A DNA stretch of 64,000 bases. It comes from Saturnia japonica. Lineage: Eukaryota; Arthropoda; Insecta; Lepidoptera; Saturniidae. Location: assembly GCA_033032175.1 (NCBI GenBank), contig CM065321.1, positions 642,501 to 706,500 of the forward strand, given 5' to 3'. The notes beneath the pieces were generated by a model. It ran no database searches, was not told where the DNA came from, and saw only the letters and a program-made list of their open reading frames with translations. Numbering within the stretch: position 1 is the first letter of the stretch; every line of letters begins with the position of its first letter. Shown in pieces: positions 11,189 to 22,698 of this stretch. The position numbers were made by a program, and so were the translations under genes.

Positions 11189-13190
11189 TGAAGAAGATTA
11201 TTAATTATGTGATCTTTTATATTACCGAATTTGTCTGCTGTCTCCCTACTGCAGATTTAGGATGAGAAGATTATTAATTATGTGATCTTTTATATTACCG
11301 AATTTGTCTGCTGTCTCCCTACTGCAGATTTAGGATGCAGAAGATTATTAATTATGTGATCTTTTATATTACCGAATTTGTCTGCTGTCTCCCTACTGCA
11401 GATTTAGGATGAAGAAGATTATTAATTATGTATCTTTTATATTACCGAATTTGTCTGCTGTCTCCCTACTGCAGATTTAGGATGAGAAGATTATTAATTA
11501 TGTGATCTTTTATATTACCGAATTTGTCTGCTGTCTCCCTACTGCAGATTTAGGATGAAGAAGATTATTAATATGTGATCTTTTATATTACCGAATTTGT
11601 CTGCTGTCTCCCTACTGCAGATTTAGGATGAGAAGATTATTAATTATGTGTCTTTTATATTACCGAATTTGTCTGCTGTCTCCCTACTGCAGATTTAGGA
11701 TGTAGAAGATTATTAATTATGTGTCTTTTATATTACCGAATTTGTCTGCTGTCTCCCTACTGCAGATTTAGGATGTAGAAGATTATTAATTATGTGATCT
11801 TTTATATTACCGAATTTGTCTGCTGTCTCCCTACTGCAGATTTAGGATGAGAAGATTATTAATTATGTGATCTTTTATATTACCGAATTTGTCTGCTGTC
11901 TCCCTACTGCAGATTTAGGATGAAGAAGATTATTAATTATGTTTTCTTTTATATTACCGAATTTGTCTGCTGTCTCCCTACTGCAGATTTAGGATGAAGA
12001 AGATTATTAATTATGTTTTCTTTTATATTACCGAATTTGTCTGCTGTCTCCCTACTGAGATTTAGGATGAAGAAGATTATTAATTATGTGTTCTTTTATA
12101 TTACCGAATTTGTCTGCTGTCTCCCTACTGCAGATTTAGGATGAGAAGATTATTAATTATGTGATCTTTTATATTACCGAATTTGTCTGCTGTCTCCCTA
12201 CTGCAGATTTAGGATGCAGAAGATTATTAATTATGTGATCTTTTATATTACCGAATTTGTCTGCTGTCTCCCTACTGCAGATTTAGGATGCAGAAGATTA
12301 TTAATTATGGATCTTTTATATTACCGAATTTGTCTGCTGTCTCCCTACTGCAGATTTAGGATGAGAAGATTATTAATTATGGATCTTTTATATTACCGAA
12401 TTTGTCTGCTGTCTCCCACTGCAGATTTAGGATGCAGAAGATTATTAATTATGTGATCTTTTATATTACCGAATTTGTCTGCTGTCTCCCTACTGCAGAT
12501 TTAGGATGAAGAAGATTATTAATTATGTGATCTTTTATATTACCGAATTTGTCTGCTGTCTCCCTACTGCAGATTTAGGATGCAGAAGATTATTAATTAT
12601 GTGATCTTTTATATTACCGAATTTGTCTGCTGTCTCCCTACTGCAGATTTAGGATGAGAAGATTATTAATTATGTGATCTTTTATATTACCGAATTTGTC
12701 TGCTGTCTCCCTACTGCAGATTTAGGATGAAGAAGATTATTAATTATGTGATCTTTTATATTACCGAATTTGTCTGCTGTCTCCCTACTGCAGATTTAGG
12801 ATGCAGAAGATTATTAATTATGTGATCTTTTATATTACCGAATTTGTCTGCTGTCTCCCTACTGCAGATTTAGGATGAAGAAGATTATTAATTATGTGAT
12901 CTTTTATATTACCGAATTTGTCTGCTGTCTCCCTACTGCAGATTTAGGATGAAGAAGATTATTAATTATGTGATCTTTTATATTACCGAATTTGTCTGCT
13001 GTCTCCCTACTGCAGATTTAGGATGAGAAGATTATTAATTATGTGATCTTTTATATTACCGAATTTGTCTGCTGTCTCCCACTGCAGATTTAGGATGCAG
13101 AAGATTATTAATTATGTGATCTTTTATATTACCGAATTTGTCTGCTGTCTCTCTACTGCAGATTTAGATAAGAAATTATTATTATGTGTT
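11189..13190. repeat. 74-bp satellite, deletion-bearing block
   Basis: Same monomer, but many units lose one base: GATGAGAAG (several times between 11261 and 13024), TATGTATC, GTGTCTTTT, ATTAATATG, CTACTGAGA, TATGGATC, CTCCCACTG. Nearly every lost base sits at a column that is polymorphic elsewhere in the array. A more damaged unit is at about 13157-13185. The resulting frame changes create short ORFs (12214-12456, 13065-13316) that are not genes. Confidence 0.9.
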
Positions 13191-15475
13191 CTTTTATATT
13201 ACCGAATTTGTCTGCTGTCTCCCTACTGCAGATTTAGGATGCAGAAGATTATTAATTATATGATCTTTTATATTACCGAATTTGTCTGCTGTCTCCCTAC
13301 TGCAGATTTAGGATGAAGAAGATTATTAATTATGTGATCTTTTATATTACCGAAGTTGTCTGCTGTCTCCCTACTGCAGATTTAGGATGCAGAAGATTAT
13401 TAATTATGTGTTCTTTTATATTACCGAATTTGTCTGCTGTCTCCCTACTGCAGATTTAGGATGCAGAAGATTATTAATTATGTGATCTTTTATATTACCG
13501 AATTTGTCTGCTGTCTCCCTACTGCAGATTTAGGATGAAGAAGATTATTAATTATGTGATCTTTTATATTACCGAAGTTGTATGCTGTCTCCCTACTGCA
13601 GATTTAGGATGCAGAAGATTATTAATTATGTGATCTTTTATATTACCGAATTTGTCTGCTGTCTCCCTACTGCAGATTTAGGATGCAGAAGATTATTAAT
13701 TATGTGATCTTTTATATTACTGAATTTGTCTGCTGTCTCCCTACTGCAGATTTAGGATGAAGAAGATTATTAATTATGTTTTCTTTTATATTACCGAATT
13801 TGTCTGCTGTCTCCCTACTGCAGATTTAGGATGAAGAAGATTATTAATTATGTGATCTTTTATATTACCGAATTTGTCTGCTGTCTCCCTACTGCAGATT
13901 TAGGATGAAGAAGATTATTAATTATGTGATCTTTTATATTACCGAATTTGTCTGCTGTCTCCCTACTGCAGATTTAGGATGAAGAAGATTATTAATTATG
14001 TGATCTTTTATATTACCGAATTTGTCTGCTGTCTCCCTACTGCAGATTTAGGATGCAGAAGATTATTAATTATGTGTTCTTTTATATTACCGAATTTGTC
14101 TGCTGTCTCCCTACTGCAGATTTAGGATGTAGAAGATTATTAATTATGTGATCTTTTATATTACCGAATTTGTCTGCTGTCTCCCTACTGCAGATTTAGG
14201 ATGCAGAAGATTATTAATTATGTGATCTTTTATATTACCGAATTTGTCTGCTGTCTCCCTACTGTAGATTTAGGATGAAGAAGATTATTAATTATGTGAT
14301 CTTTTATATTACCGAATTTGTCTGCTGTCTCCCTACTGCAGATTTAGGATGAAGAAGATTATTAATTATGTGATCTTTTATATTACCGAATTTGTCTGCT
14401 GTCTCCCTACTGCAGATTTAGGATGCAGAAGATTATTAATTATGTGATCTTTTATATTACCGAATTTGTCTGCTGTCTCCCTACTGCAGATTTAGGATGC
14501 AGAAGATTATTAATTATGTGATCTTTTATATTACCGAATTTGTCTGCTGTCTCCCTACTGCAGATTTAGGATGCAGAAGATTATTAATTATGGGATCTTT
14601 TATATTACCGAATTTGTCTGCTGTCTCCAAACTGCAGATTTAGGATGCAGAAGATTATTAATTATGTGATCTTTTATATTACCGAATTTGTCTGCTGTCT
14701 CCCTACTGCAGATTTAGGATGAAGAAGATTATTAATTATGTGATCTTTTATATTACCGAATTTGTCTGCTGTCTCCCTACTGCAGATTTAGGATGCAGAA
14801 GATTATTAATTATGTGATCTTTTATATTACCGAATTTGTCTGCTGTCTCCCTACTGCAGATTTAGGATGAAGAAGATTATTAATTATGTGATCTTTTATA
14901 TTACCGAATTTGTCTGCTGTCTCCCTACTGCAGATTTAGGATGAAGAAGATTATTAATTATGTGATCTTTTATATTACCGAATTTGTCTGCTGTCTCCAA
15001 ACTGCAGATTTAGGATGCAGAAGATTATTAATTATGTGATCTTTTATATTACCGAATTTGTCTGCTGTCTCCCTACTGCAGATTTAGGATGAAGAAGATT
15101 ATTAATTATGTGATCTTTTATATTACCGAATTTGTCTGCTGTCTCCCTACTGCAGATTTAGGATGAAGAAGATTATTAATTATGTGATCTTTTATATTAC
15201 CGAATTTGTCTGCTGTCTCCCTACTGCAGATTTAGGATGAAGAAGATTATTAATTATGTGATCTTTTATATTACCGAATTTGTCTGCTGTCTCCAAACTG
15301 CAGATTTAGGATGCAGAAGATTATTAATTATGTGATCTTTTATATTACCGAATTTGTCTGCTGTCTCCCTACTGCAGATTTAGGATGAAGAAGATTATTA
15401 ATTATGTGATCTTTTATATTACCGAATTTGTCTGCTGTCTCCCTACTGCAGATTTAGGATGCAGAAGATTATTAA
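13191..15475. repeat. 74-bp satellite array, right block
   Basis: Clean in-register units return (for example 13331 and 15181, 25 x 74 bp apart). The first part repeats the variant order of the left block: two CGAAGTT units 222 bp apart (13351, 13573 against 2611, 2833) and a rare CTGAATT unit (13720 against 2980), an offset of 10740 bp. The array ends near 15475. A scrambled partial unit (about 15510-15557) follows, interleaved with non-satellite bases. Confidence 0.96.
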
Positions 15476-16579
15476 GTTTCCTTAGTTTGGTTAATATCAT
15501 TCGTTCCAATTATGTGATCTAACTGTGATATTACCGCTTTTGTCTGCTGTTACTGTACTTAATTCTTTACTGTTGCATCTTTGTTCTTCTTTCTTTATCC
15601 ACTCGGCTTTCTCGTTATGTGACACTTGTTCGTCCCATATGCCAGACCAAAATTTTTGTTGTTGGTTGTTGATATTTGTAGTTCTACATTTCTAGCATCT
15701 ATTTCCATATGTGATAACGGTTAATTTCTGTAGAATAATTTCTCATTTGTTGTAAATACATTACCCGGATCTGTCATAGATTAGCACTGAGCACATTTAG
15801 GTACAAAAAACACGGCTCCGATCAAAACATAACTATTGCATTATTTTATTAACATTAAATGATTTTAAATTTTATTTTTATTCATATTAATAAATCTGTA
15901 GTTCATTATTTATTTCCAAATTTCCTGCTAGACCTGACCTATGTAACCTATATACTTAGGACACTGATTACGAATATGCCCATGAAAATGGCTGATTTTT
16001 ATGAAATTTTGTACTCGGGAAGCTTATGTAATTGGTCAATTGATAGGCTATAAGAATTGCCAAAAGTTTTCCAAAAAAATATTCTTAATTGCTTTTGGTG
16101 AAATATTTTACACAGTAATTATTGGTGGGCAAGAACAATTTTCAATGTTACTTTAGATATACATAGTTAAAAAAGAATTTACATTAATTTTTCATCAATT
16201 CTCAACCGATTCTCATCAAATTTTATAGACGAGAAGCATACGTAATTCTATAATTAATATGCTATAAAAATCGTCATTAATACATTTAGGAGTATAAAAA
16301 AATAGTTCTCAACCGATTTTAATGAAATTTTTTAGACTGTAAGAATTGTCAATAATATGAGTAAAAATTAAATTACTGGATGAAAATAATTACTGCCTAA
16401 ATACGCATACGGAGCCGCGAGAATGCAGCTAATGTTATTCAGACCTAACCTATCACATATACATATCTCAGACATAAATATGATTTAGTTCCAATAGGAT
16501 AATTGTAATTTGCATAGATATCTGTTGTGGTATTTTATCCAATAATATAAATACAATGTATAATAATACTAATAAGGAT
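15476..16579. other. AT-rich sequence without a recognised gene
   Basis: Apart from the scrambled satellite remnant at the start there is no convincing ORF, and none of the expected downstream P450 exons was found on the minus strand. Two similar sub-blocks beginning TCTCAACCGATT (near 16199 and 16308) suggest old repeat material. Confidence 0.5.
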
Positions 16580-16775
16580 TTTTTGCTTTGAGCTGACTAT
16601 ACTTTTAGCTTTAGGGACCCTGAAGCGTCAGACGGCTTTCACAGCTTCACCGGGCTTAGGGGCGAACGCTTAAGGAACTCACCCTCGAAAGCGTGTCAAC
16701 AAGCTCAAGGGTGCCAAAGTGACCGAACCTCGGCTTGGGCTGTTTTTAGGCACGCAACATCGCGATCTGACTAAA
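16580..16775 (-). mobile_element. Jockey-family 3'UTR fragment
   Basis: Resembles the 3'UTR that follows the Jockey ORF at 43263-43769, read on the minus strand, with shared wording around GGGTGCCAAAGTG and CACAGCTTCACCG. It is diverged and about 190 bp long, a 5'-truncated stub whose tail end is at the left. No target duplication was identified. Confidence 0.65.
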
Positions 16776-17499
16776 CTATTGACATTTTGTTTCCACAACT
16801 TTAATAGTAATCTAACGAACTATCTTCATGACCTGCTGGAAGAGTGTCTTATGTAACACACTTTGATGTCATTATCCTTAGACCAAAATATTGTGGTTTA
16901 TTTCTTCCGCTCAAGGTTTATTAATAAATTTTCGTATACTCCTGAATACATACATGTATGTCCTGATGAAAGATGAAAAAAGAAATACTATTATAAAAGT
17001 ACTTACATCAACAGTAAATAAATTTAAAGCTCCGACTGGATCAGATTTACCAGAACTAGAGAGTCTGTTCCTAAATATGTCAGCATCCTTGACGAGAACG
17101 TTCTTGGCGAGTTCCGGCGAGTTAATGATCAAACCGGGACGCCAAAAGAGCCAAATACCGACGTATGGTGCTTTAAAGGTATTGTAGACTCTACGCATCC
17201 AGAATGCCTAAGAGACGAGATATTATTTCATTATTTAATCATACATTATCTTATTGAAGCTAGTGGTTAAACTAGAATAATAGGTACCAATAAATTTTTT
17301 GCATAAGGATTTCCTAAAGAACATGGTCATCACTGAGCCATATAGAATGAGATCGTATTCTGAAGTAATTTATTGCAACACACTGATAGCTACTCTTGCA
17401 CAAATTTTCAACATGAAGATCCGATTCTGCCGCTACCAAACGACCCAGTAGAGTACCTGAAAATACCTGCGACCATACCACGATTTCATCAGGATATTT

Positions 17500-17615
17500 T
17501 CAAGATTTAGTGAAAAAACTAAATCAAAATACACTATATTCAAATTAGGCCCTAAGCGGGCACTTATGAACTTCAAAACACTACTACTGCCAAAGTCAAA
17601 ATGATCAGTCAATAC
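17500..17615. repeat. Interspersed segment shared with 52960-53070
   Basis: About 100 bp around AGGCCCTAAG..GGCACTTATG matches 52960-53070 in the same orientation with moderate divergence. It lies in the intron of the minus-strand P450. The class is unknown; both copies give short open frames on the minus strand, but no domain is recognised. Confidence 0.5.
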
Positions 17616-17783
17616 TACAAAAGTCAAATTTAAATTAGTCAAAACTAAGTTGAATGCAGTTGTATTCCAGTTATTTGCCAAAATTTAAGTAGACTAGCGT
17701 GATGATGGTGGCTTTCGGTCGGTACCTAACGCTAACTCAGTAGTCATTGTTCCTCATAAATTGTGGTGTGTTTATATTTAAAT

Positions 17784-18118
17784 TAGAGATGATATCCGGT
17801 AACTATCCGGTATCCGGCCGGATTTCGGATAGTAAAATTCAAATATTCTCATTATTTCACACAAGGCAAATCATACCACAATAGGATATGGACACCGTTT
17901 ATTTTTATTATCACACATCAAAAATATTTGTTTTATTAATTAGTTTAGTTTATTTCCGATCTCGTTCATAGCGCCAATATTCAAATCAAACTGATCGCGG
18001 CGTGTAACGCGATAAAGGGCCGAATATCCGGTAGCTGGGTATCCGGCGCTCCGGCTCCGTAACTTGCCGAATATCCGGTAGCCGGTATCCGGCCAAACCA
18101 CTATCCTTTTCATCTCTA
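17784..18118. mobile_element. hAT-type MITE
   Basis: A 335-bp element with terminal inverted repeats TAGAGATGA/TCATCTCTA-like ends and internal CCGG-rich repeats (TATCCGG, GGTATCCGGCC). It is flanked by an 8-bp target duplication, ATTTAAAT at 17776-17783 and ATTTAAAC at 18119-18126 (7 of 8). The 8-bp duplication and the YAGAGATG-like end point to hAT. It is non-coding and sits inside the intron of the minus-strand P450. Confidence 0.8.
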
Positions 18119-18934
18119 ATTTAAACTATCAACCAGCGTACCGTTATCACTTTACCAAGGTAGAATTGAACATCAACGAGACAAATTAGGCGTGTTGTTG
18201 TTTACGTCAATTATACATTAACATCTAGCTATCAAAAGTTATTTACTGTTTCAGTTAGAAATATGTTATCTTTTTTAATAAAACTTATATGTCATTGATT
18301 AAGTATAAATAAGCGGAGTTTCGTGTATAAATAACTTATAATCAAAACTAACGGCCTCTATTGCATAATACCAATTCCTGTGAAATAACATTGACTGACA
18401 TTTTTCAAGTTTAAAAGTGTTGTTATCGTATATCACATTGGCACTGATGTGTTTATAATGCAAATCCGATAAAAATCTTTATTCCTTTTAAGTAATACTC
18501 CCAACATTAAAACTATCACCGGTCATAAGAATGGGCAAGAAATTGCAACAAGTTTATAACGAAAGCTTACAATATTCTCATTTAACAGGAAAGTGAGACT
18601 GCCCAGGATCGGATGCGGTGGATCGTGTGGAACATTACGCTCGCGCCAAAACCGCTTCACACGCCGCCAACGGACCAGAGCCCAGATCGCTGACCAAACG
18701 AACACTTGTATCAGCAGAATTAGAAACATTGCTCTGCAATACAAAATCGTAAAATTAAACAAGGTGCTACTAAGATTTCCAGTCCACTTGAAGAAACAAA
18801 CGGATAAGCCAAATCAGTTTTAATGTCATAACTATCATTATAAGTTATTTACAAACTAAGTGGCCTTATAGTAAGACGATATTGAAAGGGCGACAGGACC
18901 AATGGAAATTATTCTTCTTCTCTTTATTTAATGA

Positions 18935-20110
18935 CTAGCTGTGCCCGTGGCTTCGCTCACGTAGATTACAGAATGCCCGCGCGAATCTTGCTCTCCCGCT
19001 CCCGGCTATTTTAATCACACAAATGCTTATTGTGTGTGTTTCTTAGAAGATAGACATATACTCTCCTAAACTTTTTTGTATGTAATTTATATATCTACAA
19101 GTATGTACTACATTAATTTGCTATATATCTTATGATTTACTCAGCGTAAGCCATTTAACCGTTCGAATTGATTCACCATAAGCATTTTTTTTTTCATTTG
19201 TGCGGAACTCTAATTCTTTTTCTAAAATATAAGTAGCCTAAGTTACGCCCTATAATATCATTTATCTATCAGTGAAAGTCCCGTCAAAATCGATCCAACC
19301 GTTTCGGAGATTACCCGGAATAAAAAGAAAGACAAAAATTTTAAAAATTGTTTTTTTGTATGTATCGTATAATATACTTTCATATGCATTTAGTAAAAAG
19401 CTGATATTTTCACATTACAAACATATACTTCAATTTTATTAATTGTATAGAAATAACTGTGTTCATTCACAATTCTGTCAATGTCAATAGAATATTTTTC
19501 TAATTATTATTGTAATCCTGAAACATATCTCGAATAAGATGGCGGCTTACTTGTTAAAACTGTCCAAAGAGTTTTTGCGGCAATATAAAATGTATGTTCT
19601 TAGTTATTCATAATTCACTTCACTTGTGCACAGTAACCAAACTGACACGTAAAATGCCGTTAAAATTACATAATATATGGGCAAAATTACAAAAGTGTAT
19701 AAATTACAAGATAATTTTAAAAAAAGAAAAAGAAAATCAACTTTTGAGTAGTTCCCTGGTGTATCTTGGAAGTTGAAGGTCCAATGCCAATGAAATTAAA
19801 ATGGGACTATTCTTGTGGCATACTTTATCTAATGAAAAAACAAGTATCCAAATCGGTTCATAAACAAAGAAGTTATGCCTGAACATTCATAAAAATACAA
19901 CCGAATTAAGAAAGTCCTCCGTTTTTTGAAATCGGTATAAGTGATTTAGTTTTGCCATTGTGTACGCATCACGTAAAAATTATTAGATAGATTTCGACTG
20001 TGTTTTTTTCTTTTTTTACTCCTTAGATACTTATTTACAAAAAGATATCACGATATCCCCATAAACAATAATTTTGTAATCGACGCGAGCGGGGCCGCGG
20101 GCACAGCTAG
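18935..20110. mobile_element. Helitron-like repeat pair with inverted CTAG ends
   Basis: The left end reads CTAGCTGTGCCCGTGG and the right end is its near reverse complement (GCCGCGGGCACAGCTAG), matching over about 35 bp. The right end has a GC hairpin a few bases before CTAG and is followed by T, as in lepidopteran Helitron 3' termini. The interior is AT-rich without a supported gene; the ORF at 19594-19776 is not credible. It could be two Helitrons with 3' ends facing outward, or one element with inverted ends. The left 400 bp match 22960-23371 in reverse. Confidence 0.6.
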
Positions 20111-20310
20111 TTAGAGTAATAAAATGTTTATTTTTATAATTTTAAAAGAGACTAATGTAACTAAATAAGACTTCAGTGGTTTAAGTAATTTAAAATTTAT
20201 GTTAAAAGTAACAATTCGAATGCAACAGTTTCAACAACAACATAATTAGTTACACTGTTAACAATACAAAAAACTTCAAGTTAACTATAAATGCATTATT
20301 TATATAAAAC

Positions 20311-20430
20311 AAATGTGGCAAACAAACAAAAGGCCCAAATGATGGTAAGCGGCTAGAATAGCCTATGGATACTTGTAATATTATGCTGACCTTTAACCCC
20401 CCCAAAGTGTCTTAAAACCCTTCTCACCAC
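20311..20430. repeat. Lepidopteran-type interspersed repeat fragment
   Basis: Contains GATGGTAAGCGGC followed by GCCTATGGATACTTG, wording common in dispersed repeats of moths and butterflies (recalled, not searched). No ORF. Confidence 0.35.
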
Positions 20431-20867
20431 AGCAACACAATACTGTCTTTAAAGTTTTTTACTTAGTACTTACTTTGAATTTCTCAGAGGTGACAAAGTA
20501 AAACACACACGGGATCTCCGTACTGTGGCGTGTATATAAATGAACTGTTGCCCTATAAACTGGTTATCGTACAGTTCTAATTTGATAGTTGTAGTGTTGT
20601 GACCAAATAAGTAATGATATCGATCGCATATATTTATTATATTTTGAACAAAGACAAATATAACAAAAACATTCAAATATATTTTTTCAAGGTGAGAACA
20701 CTCAATGGCTCACCGCCATTTTGTTTGTTGTAATCAGTCACTCGCAACAAGATGGTCGTGTTAGTCACTACATTTCTGTTCGCTGAGATTTTTCACATTA
20801 TCCATACGTTACATTGTGTATTTTGTGTTCCTCCGTGTTGATTGCTGCCCAGCTGTCAAATATCAAA

Positions 20868-22182
20868 ATGCCGAAAGGATCTGTTCTAAAAAGATAGGCG
20901 AGAGAACTTTGAAGCAGAGTATCAAAATAGTAGCTAGCTATTACCACTGTCGCAAGTGTGAGAGCGTGTTGCGGCCGCATTGGGAATTAGTGGACCTACT
21001 GTTTCAAAAATTACTACCGAAGCTTACGGTACAAGCGGCATGCAGGAAAACAAGCTTCGTACGCCGAAGAAAAAACGCCAACCACGTCGTGTGACATTGG
21101 TTGACGACTTCGACGCTGATGCTATTCTCCGTCATATATATCACTATTACTTGCGTAAAGAAATTCCAACACTTAAAATCTTGATGTTTCTTTTCGTGAA
21201 TGTGGTTTGTTCCGTGGCCAAAAATAGTCATTAAGCTTGGTTATGAGAGAAATTGGATTTTCTTATAAAAAATCGGACAAACGTAAAATATTGATGGAGC
21301 GTCACGAAATTGCAATGGCTCGCTGCGAATTTTTGAGCAAAGCCAAAAAGATATCAGATTGGTCAAATGATATTTTCACTGATGAGACTTGGTTAAATGC
21401 AAACCACACAGTATCTCAGAACTGGACTGACGACACCGCCGCTTCTACTAGTTCAGTGCCAATGGGAAAAGGTGAACGCCTTATCACATGCCATGCAGGG
21501 TCTACGAAAGGATTCGTGTCAGATGCTTTACTGGCCTTTAAATCCAAGAAAACAGTGGACTACCACGAAGAAATGAACACGGAAATTTACGAAGGATGGT
21601 TTAAAGAAATGGTGCAATCTCTGGAAGAACCGTCCATAATTATTATGGACAACACTACATATCACTCCGGACAAATTGATAAAATGTCGACGCAGGCCAA
21701 TAAAAAACAAGAGATAATTGACTGGCTCCAACGTCATGGCGAAAATGTGGATAATCCTTTATTAAAAGTACAATTAATGAATATTTTAAAATCGAAAAAA
21801 AGCCTCCCTAAAAGATATGTTATCGACGAAATAGCTGCCGAATGTGGTCATTGGGTTTTTCGACTTTCGCCGTATCATTGCCAGTACAATGCTATAGAAC
21901 TAATATGGGCACAAATCAAAGAACTCGCCGCTTGAAACAATAACCATCCCCCTTTTACGGCAAACAAGATGTTGGATTTATTAAAAAATGCATGTGCGGA
22001 AGTAACTGCTGAAAACTGGGAAAAAATTGTGAGAAGAACCTAAAACATTATACCGTCGGATCGGGAAATTCATGTGGCATTCGATAATATACAAGTACAG
22101 GAACTTATAATAAATGTAAATGCAATAAATGTAATAAATGCTCATCGAGTGACAGTGACGACTCATCAGATTTTGATTAAAA
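20868..22182 (+). pseudogene. Tc1/mariner-superfamily transposase, DD82E (Sailor-like), broken
   Basis: The best frame is 21237-21935 (232 codons), holding the DDE core: first D in FTDETWLN, second D in IIMDNTTYHS, and E in YNAIELIWAQIK. I count 82 residues between the second D and the E, the spacing of the DD82E/Sailor family. The N-terminal DNA-binding part lies in other frames upstream (20868-21235, including SGPTVSKI and KKKRQPRR), so there is at least one frameshift. A TGA at 21933 stops the frame, while the homologous-looking C-terminus (PPFTANKMLDLLKNACAEVT) continues beyond it. Terminal inverted repeats were not identified. It is an inactive copy of a cut-and-paste DNA transposon. Confidence 0.8.
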
Positions 22183-22196
22183 TAAATAAATAAAGA

Positions 22197-22698
22197 TTAA
22201 CTGCCGTTATAATTATTTCGTTTCATTATCGAGTAGCTACCTATACCTACTTATTTTACAACAGCTTCGAAAATTCTGAAGAAGTTGGCATTATCAATCA
22301 AGGATTAATACGTGTAACATCTTGTAATGAAATATAATATTAGTTAATAAATTTGTACAAAAGTATCCGGCAGTAGTTTAGTCTCTTATATTTTGTAAAA
22401 AAATATCGGGTCTGTTATCGTGTTACGTTTATCGATATAGCTCCAACCCTATCAGTTTCTCCGACTCTGTTATAACCTTGTACGTGTATAAACGTCATAT
22501 TTTTATAAAATAATGCATACATAATTTAAAAAAGACGCTCGTTCAAGTTTTCACAGGAGCTGTCATCGTTTCTAAAGAACGAATCCAAATTGCTAAGTTT
22601 ACACCAACTCTATGCATTCCTGATAACTGTATATTTTAAATCATAATATGTAGACGGTTGAAACTTATAAAATAAATAATATAATTATATATTATTAA
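22197..22698. other. AT-rich spacer without recognised gene
   Basis: Probably contains the right end of the Sailor-like element, but no inverted repeat to a left end was found. No credible ORF. Confidence 0.4.

Larger units (their letters stand above)
17007..18729 (-). pseudogene. P450 (CYP3 clan) 5' part: exons 1 and 2 only
   Basis: Exon 1 is 18729 to 18571 (53 codons: hydrophobic anchor, WRRVKRFW, then NVPHDPPHP hinge), followed by donor GTAAGC. Exon 2 is 17207 to 17007 (67 codons, including FKAPYVGIWLFWRPG and LNLFTVD), with acceptor CTCTTAG and donor GTAAGT. Exon lengths and phases equal those of the complete gene at 56715, and exon 2 is 47/67 identical to it by hand count. Both exons are open with canonical splice sites. 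No exon 3 or later (no I-helix, ExxR or heme Cys) is visible to the left before the satellite. It is either a truncated pseudogene or a gene whose remaining exons lie beyond an intron holding the array. The sequence TTTTGTATTGCAG just before the ATG could be a 5'UTR splice acceptor. It would encode a microsomal monooxygenase if complete. Confidence 0.8.

Noticed and set aside
12214..13316. Two ORFs of 80 and 83 codons encoding repeated MQKIINYVIF-like peptides
   Set aside because: They exist only because of single-base losses in satellite units; 74 bp is not a multiple of three and the common GATGAAG variant gives a TGA.
1..15475. CRISPR-like array
   Set aside because: Units are contiguous 74-mers with no unique spacers, in a eukaryotic context; it is a satellite.
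15476..17006. Exons 3-9 of the minus-strand P450
   Set aside because: I searched for the reverse complement of the C-helix, I-helix, ExxR and heme motifs and saw none.
21004..21737. Minus-strand ORFs over the Sailor-like transposase
   Set aside because: Shadows of the plus-strand coding frames.
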